From positions 1 to 10,397 of the forward strand of contig CAZVNS010000047.1 in the NCBI GenBank assembly GCA_964628905.1: a stretch of DNA of 10,397 bases. The letters run 5' to 3'. The position numbers were made by a program, and so were the translations under genes. Below the pieces are notes generated by a model. It made no database searches. It saw only the letters and a program-made list of their open reading frames with translations, and was not told where the DNA came from. The DNA is from JAJPXC01 sp964628905 (GTDB lineage: Bacteria > Bacteroidota > Bacteroidia > Bacteroidales > Muribaculaceae). This document shows, piece by piece, positions 1 through 5,484 of the stretch (the stretch's first letter is position 1; every line of letters starts with the position of its first letter).

Positions 1-322
1 GCAAGCAAAATCAAAAAACAGGTGATGAACCTCACCAGCATTCGCAATCGTTGAAACGTCATATATACAATTCAATATAGTTTATGATGAAAAAGGTCAT
101 GCCGGCCAAAACGACACATCCTTTTAATAAGACGGACAAACACCCTTTAAGTTTATCTCCTAAACATCAATTTTTGACGAACCGCACAAACTACTGACAA
201 ACGTAAGTGCCAGTATCGCAGTGCGAGATGCCGCGTCAGCGACCAAAATTTTTGGGATTTTCGGTGAAAAAGAGGATCAACTCATCGCTGGGCTGCTCCT
301 CTTCGATATAGATATGTGCAAC
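1..322. other. Gene-poor left edge of the window
   Basis: No gene can be called with confidence here. The first 54 bases read in plus frame 1 as 17 residues (start ASKIKKQV, end TSIRNR) and then TGA at 52-54. This could be the last codons of a gene entering from the left, but 17 residues are not enough to judge and another frame is also open there. A plus-strand 37-codon frame (84-197) starts ATG-ATG and has no recognisable product. On the minus strand, 236-322 is a 28-codon open stretch in frame with, and directly after, the stop codon of the PcfJ-like remnant. A small inverted repeat (gttta, 5-base loop, taaac) lies at 151-165. The composition is AT-rich and looks like intergenic or decayed mobile-element DNA. 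Confidence 0.4.
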
Positions 323-781
323 TTATGCTGTCGTCTTACGTTTCTCAATCAGTGAGGTGTTCTTGCTGATGATGTCGGCTATCTGCTTGGAGTATTCGCA
401 ACTTCCGTTTGCGTATCCTCGGCTTTGGAGGATTGTGTAATCCTGTAGGCTGACTTCTATGGTAGCCACGTGTTTGGTTCCGATATAGGCTACCAATACC
501 AATGTCTCGGACTTGTTGAAATTCTTATAAGTATTCAGCGAATACTTCGTATTTCCTTTCCCACACGTTAGTCTCAGCGAGCAAATTGAAAACTTGAAGT
601 TGATATTGCAATGAAACTGGAAATAAGATTGCCGCAATCGAGTTGCGGCGAGCTGAAGGTTCCGCTCCGGTGAAAACCCATTACGACATATAGCAAAGGA
701 AATTTTCATGATGAAATACCAATCCTGCCCCGAGAAGCCAAGTCTGCGATAATCCGGCAACGCAGGAAGACGGTTTTTCAC
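323..781 (-). pseudogene. PcfJ-like C-terminal remnant
   Basis: This is a 152-codon frame with a GTG start. Only about the last 60 residues (roughly 90-152, DNA about 514-326) look like a real protein. They contain SETLVLVAYIG, ATIEVSL, ILQSRG, a CEYSKQI stretch, and a tail in LIEKRK. This follows the pattern at the end of PcfJ-like proteins as I know it: a hydrophobic strand, then 'ETIEVSL', 'VQSRG', an EYH..I segment and a basic end. PcfJ-like proteins are large (about 400 residues) and are carried by plasmids and conjugative elements, often beside PcfK. The first 80 residues here resemble nothing I know, and the His-Cys motif expected just before the conserved part is absent. I therefore read it as a 5'-truncated, decayed copy, not a working gene. 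The GTG start overlaps the stop of the Cys-rich frame upstream (GTGA). The family call rests on pattern memory and needs a profile search. Confidence 0.5.
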
Positions 782-1059
782 AGTCTTGACTCGTGGGCTG
801 CTAATTCATCTTGTTTATATTTCTGGAAATGGTCTGACTGGATATGGCTTTGATATGCTTCTTGAGTGCCACAGTTGGAGCAACCGTTGCAGGTGAGACG
901 TGAGCCGCAAGTGTCGCAGTGAGGGCGGAAGAGGGGCTGGGACTGTTCTTCTGCGAAAGTGGAGTCGTCTGATATTTTCAGATTGAAGGTTATTTTGCCA
1001 TTGTAGTGGCTGGTTCCAGATTTATAGGCTAAAGGCTTTGTGTTCGTCTCTACGGAATA
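778..1059 (-). pseudogene. Startless Cys-rich reading frame (fragment)
   Basis: A minus-strand frame runs 93 codons from just after a TAA (1060-1062) to a TGA (778-780) without a single ATG, GTG or TTG. The translation looks like protein: a strand-rich part (SHYNGKITFNLKISDDS), then HCDTCG at about 921-904 and CNGCSNCG at about 891-868, then a polar helix-like tail. The cysteines follow CxxC-x5-CxxCxxC, which suits a small zinc-binding or iron-sulfur-binding module. I do not recognise the family. The lack of any start, together with a protein-like 30-codon stretch (VFIKDCKHIIF) in a neighbouring frame immediately upstream (about 1119-1030), suggests that a frameshift or truncation has broken an older gene. 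Its stop overlaps the start of the PcfJ-like remnant, so both may come from the same lost mobile element. It could also be chance. Confidence 0.35.
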
Positions 1060-1089
1060 TTATATGTTTGCAGTCTTTAATGAAGACTG
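1037..1089 (+). promoter_or_regulatory. Candidate promoter and start-site hairpin for the epoxide hydrolase
   Basis: TATGTTTG at 1063-1070 matches the Bacteroidota -7 consensus TAnnTTTG. A TTTG at 1037-1040 could be the -33 box, although the 22-base gap is a little long. Directly after the -7 box, at 1071-1089, lies a perfect inverted repeat CAGTCTT-taatg-AAGACTG, where transcription would start. It could be an operator or a leader hairpin. The predicted leader before the ATG at 1181 would be about 105 bases. The site overlaps the decayed minus-strand frame, so the match could be fortuitous. Confidence 0.3.
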
Positions 1090-1180
1090 TGCTGGTCTCG
1101 ATGAAATTGTCAGATTATGATTAAATTTGCAGTGTGAATACAATTTAAAAATCAAACAATTCTACGGCATAAATTTGATT

Positions 1181-2278
1181 ATGAATATAATAGAGCCATT
1201 CAAAATACATTTTGAGAGGGAACAGTTTGATGACCTCTATCGCCGGATTGATGAGACAAGGATTTTAGATTTGCCTATGGGTGAGGACTGGCAATTTGGC
1301 ACACCGGCATCTTACCTGAAAGATGTCATGCAACATTGGAAGACGGACTATAACTGGTTCACTACCGAGGATGTCCTAAATTCCTATCCCCAATATGCAT
1401 GGAATGTGGATGGAAAGATGGTGCACTTCTTTCACATACCTTCAGTAAAACCTGACGCCCAGACCATTCTTATGGCTCATGGTTGGCCGGACAGTTTTTT
1501 GCGATACTACAAGACCTTCGATTTGCTTAGGGATTTCAATCTTGTGGTTCCGACAATGCCCGGATTCGGTTTTTCAACATTGCCGGAGAAAGGTTTTATC
1601 AATAATTCTGACGTGGCCGACTTATGGCATACACTGATGACTGATGTCTTGGGCTATCAAGAGTATTTTGCAACCGGCGGTGATATGGGGCGAGGTGTGG
1701 TATGCTATCTCGCTTCGCGTTATCCCGATGAAGTCAAAGGTCTGCATCTTACCGATGTAGGGATGGCGAAGGATATTATTACAGCACCCGACAACACGCT
1801 TTCAGCAGAGGAGCTCGATTACAAACATCGCGCCCAGCAATGGCTTACTCATGAGGGAGCATATATCAACATCCAAAGTACCAAGCCGCTCTCACTTGGT
1901 TATGGACTCTGCGGCTCTCCGGTGGGAATGGCGGGGTGGCTCATCGAAAAATTCCATGATTGGACCGATTGGGAACGTTTCTCTATGAAAGATATGCTTG
2001 ACAATCTGACTCTCTATTGGATGACCGGATGCGCAGCTACCTCAATCCGAGCTTATTATGGCAACTCTTATACATCACCGGCAATGGGCAAGATAACTAC
2101 CCCCACGGCCATTGCGGCATTTCCATTTGATGTTCTGCCGGTGCCGGAAGAATGGATCAGGCGCAATTACCCTGTTGTTCAATTCAGTCGGATGCCTCAC
2201 GGAGGTCATTTCACCGCCATGGAGGCATCCGAAGAGTTCTCCGCCGACTTGAAAGCCTTTGTCAATCATCAATTTTAA
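1181..2278 (+). CDS. Epoxide hydrolase, microsomal type (alpha/beta hydrolase)
   Basis: This 365-residue protein probably hydrolyses epoxides to diols. Residues 1-100 form the N-terminal region typical of microsomal-type epoxide hydrolases (EHN domain). HGWPDS (100-105) supplies the oxyanion-hole loop. The nucleophile is D168 in GGDMG, the acid is probably D317 in FPFD (mammalian enzymes have Glu there), and the base is H343 in GGHF. Y228 (GAYINIQSTKP) and Y293 (RAYYGN) correspond to the two ring-opening tyrosines of the mammalian enzyme. All catalytic positions are present, so it should be active. Met follows the nucleophile where Trp is usual. No signal peptide or N-terminal membrane anchor is visible, so it should be cytosolic. 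I chose the ATG at 1181; an upstream TTG at 1127 would add 18 residues unlike the family. There is no clear Shine-Dalgarno. The gene stands alone and converges on bioB with a 9-base gap. The natural substrate cannot be read from the sequence; dietary, host or xenobiotic epoxides are possible. Confidence 0.9.
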   Translation: MNIIEPFKIHFEREQFDDLYRRIDETRILDLPMGEDWQFGTPASYLKDVMQHWKTDYNWFTTEDVLNSYPQYAWNVDGKMVHFFHIPSVKPDAQTILMAHGWPDSFLRYYKTFDLLRDFNLVVPTMPGFGFSTLPEKGFINNSDVADLWHTLMTDVLGYQEYFATGGDMGRGVVCYLASRYPDEVKGLHLTDVGMAKDIITAPDNTLSAEELDYKHRAQQWLTHEGAYINIQSTKPLSLGYGLCGSPVGMAGWLIEKFHDWTDWERFSMKDMLDNLTLYWMTGCAATSIRAYYGNSYTSPAMGKITTPTAIAAFPFDVLPVPEEWIRRNYPVVQFSRMPHGGHFTAMEASEEFSADLKAFVNHQF

Positions 2279-2287
2279 ATACAAAGT

Positions 2288-3247
2288 CTAAATTTTGTAG
2301 CCGGTTTCATTGAACATGGCATAATCTTCGTCAACTCTATTTCCGATGGTTGTGAGCATATCTCCCACCAATGCGCCGTTCATACCGCCACGAAGAATCC
2401 TCAACATTGCCTCCTTTGAAAGTTGAGCACGTCCACCGGCAAAATGCAATGTGCATTTAGGAGCCACGAATCGCATGAGTGCTACAGAACGAGTAATCTC
2501 GTCTTCAGTAATACGCTCAATGTTTTCAAGTGGTGTTCCCTTGATAGGCTGAAGGATATTTATGGGAATTGATGAGGCTCCGGCTTCACGGGCCATCTCG
2601 GCAAGTTCAAGGCGGTCACGCAAGGTTTCGCCCATCCCGATAATGCCTCCACAACAAACCTTGAAGCCTATCTCACGAGCCATTGATATGGTGCGAAGTT
2701 TGTCATCTATTGTATGAGTGGAACACAGCATCGGGAAGTAGGAACGCGACGTTTCCAGATTACAATGATACTTTCTAACCCCGGCATCCCACAACTGCTG
2801 AAGCTGTTCGCGGTCAAGCAGCCCCATTGAGGCGCATAGTTTCACACCGCCTTCTGCCGATGCTTTCTTGAAAAGGCGGCAGAAATTTGCCAGATGTGCC
2901 GGCATCACCTTGCGACCGCTCGTCACCATCGAAAAGCAGCTGACTCCACGATTGCGATTGGAGCGGAAGGCGGCCATCATTTCTTCTTCCTGAATGTAGT
3001 CATATTCTTTCACTCCCGTATTGTGGTGAGATGATTGGGCACACCATTTGCAGTCTTCACTGCACCGCCCGGATCTGGCATTTACAATAGAACACGTGTG
3101 GATCGTGTCGCCACACCACTTCTGGCGAATTGCATCCGCTGCCTCTCGGAGTTCATCTGTTGAGTAGTTGTTGTTAAGTTCCAGTGCCTCTTCAATTGAA
3201 GCTGGTTGGCCATCTTCTATGGCTCGTAATTTTAGCTTTTCCAACAT
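2288..3247 (-). CDS. bioB: Biotin synthase BioB
   Basis: BioB is the radical-SAM enzyme that inserts sulfur into dethiobiotin, the last step of biotin synthesis. The 319-residue product has the cluster motif C62-SED-C66-KW-C69 (CxxxCxxC) for the SAM-binding [4Fe-4S] cluster. The [2Fe-2S] sulfur-donor ligands align as C104 (GVSCFS), C138 (KLCASMG), C198 (KVCCGG) and R273 (AGGRAQ). YHCNLETS (160-167) matches the substrate-binding YNHNLDTS segment, and the C-terminal RGGMNGALVGD region is also typical. All key residues are present. I chose the ATG at 3245-3247. A GTG at 3316 would add 23 residues encoded across the leader hairpin and unlike BioB. No other biotin genes are in the window, so the cell makes dethiobiotin from genes elsewhere or imports it. 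The gene appears to have its own promoter and a structured leader of about 130 bases. It is AT-richer than the operon to its right. Confidence 0.97.
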   Translation of the reverse strand: MLEKLKLRAIEDGQPASIEEALELNNNYSTDELREAADAIRQKWCGDTIHTCSIVNARSGRCSEDCKWCAQSSHHNTGVKEYDYIQEEEMMAAFRSNRNRGVSCFSMVTSGRKVMPAHLANFCRLFKKASAEGGVKLCASMGLLDREQLQQLWDAGVRKYHCNLETSRSYFPMLCSTHTIDDKLRTISMAREIGFKVCCGGIIGMGETLRDRLELAEMAREAGASSIPINILQPIKGTPLENIERITEDEITRSVALMRFVAPKCTLHFAGGRAQLSKEAMLRILRGGMNGALVGDMLTTIGNRVDEDYAMFNETGYKI

Positions 3248-3266
3248 AACATAAATACCTTTTAAA

Positions 3267-3340
3267 ACAAAAGCTCCGAAGTAGACACACGGACGATGGT
3301 CATAACCATCAGTCACGGGTCGCTACTCCGGAACTTTTGT
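3267..3340 (-). promoter_or_regulatory. Structured 5' leader of bioB: long hairpin
   Basis: In the bioB transcript the arm at 3340-3323 (ACAAAAGTTCCGGAGTAG) pairs along its full 18 bases with the arm at 3284-3267 (CTACTTCGGAGCTTTTGT). Sixteen are Watson-Crick pairs and two are G-U wobbles. The 38-base interior contains a second perfect hairpin at 3310-3295, GATGGT-tatg-ACCATC. The lower arm ends 19 bases before the bioB ATG and is followed by TTTTAAAAGG. It does not match any riboswitch class I can recall. It could be an RNA regulatory element controlling translation or attenuation of bioB, a protein-binding site, or an inserted palindromic repeat. The pairing is directly visible; any function is inferred. 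Confidence 0.55.
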
Positions 3341-3353
3341 ATCAATTGAGTCG

Positions 3354-3383
3354 ATAAGTAAGCCAAGATTGATCTTGACTTAT
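3354..3383. promoter_or_regulatory. Inverted repeat at the bioB transcription start
   Basis: The arms are ataagt + caagat (3354-3359, 3364-3369) and atcttg + acttat (3372-3383). They pair fully over 12 bases apart from a 4-base insertion (aagc) in the left arm, around a 2-base centre. It starts one base from the -7 box (3385-3392), so it would cover the start site. That placement suits a repressor operator or a hairpin at the 5' end of the mRNA. I cannot assign a regulator; it does not resemble the E. coli BirA operator. Confidence 0.35.
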
Positions 3384-3384
3384 G

Positions 3385-3415
3385 CAAAATTACGATTATT
3401 TTCTATCACTCACAA
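3385..3415 (-). promoter_or_regulatory. Bacteroidota-type promoter of bioB
   Basis: Read on the minus strand, TAATTTTG (3392-3385) matches the -7 consensus TAnnTTTG exactly. A TTG (3415-3413) stands 20 bases upstream as the -33 element, which is normal spacing. The start would be near 3378, giving a leader of about 130 bases before the bioB ATG. An 11-base palindrome ATTGTGACAAT (3439-3449) lies just upstream, and the -33 region repeats one of its half-sites (acaatt, 3412-3417). An activator or repressor could therefore bind there. Confidence 0.5.
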
Positions 3416-3636
3416 TTATTTTCATTATTTTCATTACTATTGTGACAATTTTGAGGCTTGTCCAATTATAGTCCAATGATAAAACCACCTGTGTCGTTGA
3501 CCAATCCCACCCCAAGCATCAGCAAGGTGGTGGAGGTTTGTGGGCATTGACGGACATCAACGGACGCAAGCGAACAAAATGATGAACGCTATTGGCGAAA
3601 CGTTAGGGAGCAGGGTCGGCAGGGGTGTAGGTGCTG
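3416..3636. other. Intergenic region between bioB promoter and U32 gene
   Basis: No gene is supported here. The left third is AT-rich, with short direct repeats (attattttc twice, then attac, around 3416-3436) and the palindrome ATTGTGACAAT at 3439-3449. The right part would be the 3' end of the long minus-strand operon. On that strand ACCACCT (3531-3525) can pair with AGGTGGT (3490-3484) just before a short T run, with a competing inner CCACC/GGTGG pair. The loop is long (34 bases) and the T run short, so it is only a weak candidate for the operon terminator. At 3550-3565 acggac occurs twice with a 10-base period. The base composition changes from AT-rich to GC-rich across about 3480-3640. 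Confidence 0.35.
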
Positions 3637-5484
3637 TTAGAGGGTGTGGAGGGTCATGCGGCAGTTGGGGCAGTCGCAGTGGAGGCGGAGGCGGAGGGGG
3701 CCACTTTGGAGGTAGAGGTCGCCGCTGGGGAGGCGGTCGGCCTGGGGGGTGAGCAGGCAGGCTCCGAGTTCGCGCCGCAGACAGTAGCGGGTTGTCATCA
3801 CGCGTGTGCCGGAGGTGGGGCTGGCTTTGCTTACCTCGAGGGCGGGCTCTATCTTGGTGGCGCCGTGGTCGAGGTAGAATTTGCGCGCAAGTCGGTTGGC
3901 CACGTTGTCGTGATATGTGATGACGGTGCCGTGAGGCAGGGGGGCGTCGGGCATCTCCTTTCGGCGGTAGTCGAAATGGTGGGTAGAGCGGATGGCGCGG
4001 TCGAACAGCTCGATGCCTTGGCGGCGCAGCTGGGTAAGGATGGAGGCGGGAATAAATCTGTTGCCAAGGTTGTCGTCAAGGCCGTCAAGCCGATAGGGTG
4101 TGTCGCCAAGTTTGCCCAGAACTCGCTCGCGCTGGGAGGTCTGAGGGGTCTTCGCCTCTACGTATTCGCAATCGATGGTGGCACTGACGGTGAAGTCCCG
4201 CTCTATCAAGGCGATATCGAGCGCTACGGTCGACTCTCCCACGGCTCGTAGCGTCATCCGTAAGGGGATGATGCGGCGGGCATTGGCGCGGGATGTGACG
4301 TAGTCGCGGCTCTTGTCGCGGTTGCGCCACAGCTGTGTGCCGGGGGGGATTTGGATGTCGGTCGCGGGAAATAGCTTGTTTCCCTCCACTCGGTTGAGGC
4401 GGAAACCGTGGAGTGTGCCATCGGCTGAGAAGTACCCTAAGCCGTCGCCGTTGGCCAATTGGGCTGACAGGCTGGCAGTGATCACGCCTCGGCGGCAGCT
4501 CTCGACCCGCCCCACGGGTGTGCCGATTGATTTGGGTGAGGCCATTGAGGCGATGCCGCGGGGACGCTTGTCGCGGAGGAAGTAGTCGGTGTATCCGCGG
4601 TTGAACGACGAGCTCAGGTCGGGGGTGAGTTCTATCTCGGTGACTCCCATCGACTGGCGGCGGTAGCGGTCGGGGTTGGCGGCGATGATGGCGTCGAGTT
4701 GACGGCGGTAATATGTGACTACGTTTTTCACGTAGGCTTGGTCTTTGAGCCGCCCCTCGATTTTGAGGGAGGAGACTCCGGCATCGAGCAGGTCGGCTAT
4801 TGACTCGGAGCGGTTCATGTCGCTCAACGACAGCAGGTGCGCTCCCCGGGGAGTGTTGATTTCGCGCCTTTGGGAGTCGGTCAGTCGCCAAGGCAGGCGG
4901 CATATCTGGGCGCACTCGCCGCGGTTGGCCGAGCGCCCCTTCAGCGCCCAGCTGGCATGGCAGTCGCCGCTGTAGCTCACGCACAGGGCGCCGTGGACGA
5001 ATGCTTCGAGAGGCACTTTGACCTGCGAGTGGATTTCGCGGATTTCGTCGAGCGAGAGTTCGCGGGCGAACACTATCTGGCTGAAGCCCACTTGCTCCAG
5101 GAAGCGCGCCTTGGCTGCGTCGCGGGTGTCGCACTGGGTGCTGGCGTGCAGGGCTATCGGCGGCAGGTTCATTCGAAGGATACCCATGTCCTGCACTATC
5201 AAAGCGTCGACACCGATGTGGTAGAGGGAGTGAATCATCCGCTCCACGGCGGCTAACTCGTTGTCGTATATTATGGTGTTGACGGTGACATAGACCCTCG
5301 CCCCGAAGCGGTGGGCATGCTGCACTACCCGACGGATATCATCGAGCGAATTGGTTGCGGCGGCACGCGCGCCATGGCTTGGGGCTCCGATATATACGGC
5401 GTCGGCACCGCAATCGATGGCTAAGATGGCGGTGTCGGCGTCGCGCGCCGGGGCTAAGAGTTCGATGTCGCGTGGTTTAAGCAT
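3637..5484 (-). CDS. U32 family protein, RlhA-like (probable RNA hydroxylation enzyme)
   Basis: This is a 615-residue protein of the peptidase U32 family. The U32 signature EAFVHGALC lies at 160-168. C168, C175, C191 and C195 (RGECAQIC) make the four-cysteine set thought to hold an iron-sulfur cluster in the RNA-modifying members. Residues 1-300 form the barrel-like domain (opening IELLAPA, then AVYIG and a VYVTVNT strand). Residues from about 320 look like the C-terminal region (DUF3656-type) of E. coli RlhA (YdcP), which makes 5-hydroxycytidine in 23S rRNA. The length is also close to RlhA. A second cysteine group near the end (C568, C576, C603, C605, C608) could bind metal. Despite the family name, a protease role is doubtful. 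I leave the symbol blank because TrhP-like tRNA hydroxylases and other U32 groups are close. It is the last gene of the operon; its ATG overlaps the cca stop by 8 bases (ATGCTTAA), which points to coupled translation. Confidence 0.82.
   Translation of the reverse strand: MLKPRDIELLAPARDADTAILAIDCGADAVYIGAPSHGARAAATNSLDDIRRVVQHAHRFGARVYVTVNTIIYDNELAAVERMIHSLYHIGVDALIVQDMGILRMNLPPIALHASTQCDTRDAAKARFLEQVGFSQIVFARELSLDEIREIHSQVKVPLEAFVHGALCVSYSGDCHASWALKGRSANRGECAQICRLPWRLTDSQRREINTPRGAHLLSLSDMNRSESIADLLDAGVSSLKIEGRLKDQAYVKNVVTYYRRQLDAIIAANPDRYRRQSMGVTEIELTPDLSSSFNRGYTDYFLRDKRPRGIASMASPKSIGTPVGRVESCRRGVITASLSAQLANGDGLGYFSADGTLHGFRLNRVEGNKLFPATDIQIPPGTQLWRNRDKSRDYVTSRANARRIIPLRMTLRAVGESTVALDIALIERDFTVSATIDCEYVEAKTPQTSQRERVLGKLGDTPYRLDGLDDNLGNRFIPASILTQLRRQGIELFDRAIRSTHHFDYRRKEMPDAPLPHGTVITYHDNVANRLARKFYLDHGATKIEPALEVSKASPTSGTRVMTTRYCLRRELGACLLTPQADRLPSGDLYLQSGPLRLRLHCDCPNCRMTLHTL

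Noticed and set aside
84..197. 37-codon plus-strand ORF starting ATG-ATG
   Set aside because: Short, Lys/Thr/His/Pro-rich, with no family, no neighbours and no clear ribosome site; not enough to call a gene.
1127..1180. Upstream TTG start for the epoxide hydrolase
   Set aside because: The extra 18 residues do not resemble the family N-terminus; the ATG at 1181 begins the usual EHN region.
2279..2287. Possible terminator between the converging epoxide hydrolase and bioB genes
   Set aside because: Only 9 bases separate the stops and no stem followed by a T run is visible on either strand.
3248..3316. Longer GTG start for BioB
   Set aside because: The added residues are encoded within the leader hairpin and are not part of BioB proteins.
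3267..3340. Known riboswitch (SAM, cobalamin, TPP or similar) in the bioB leader
   Set aside because: No core sequence of any class I know is recognisable, so it is reported only as an unassigned structure.
3631..4251. 206-codon plus-strand frame and the Gly-rich frame at 3540-3752
   Set aside because: Both lie opposite or next to the U32 gene's 3' end; the Gly/Ala/Val-rich composition reflects GC-rich antisense sequence.
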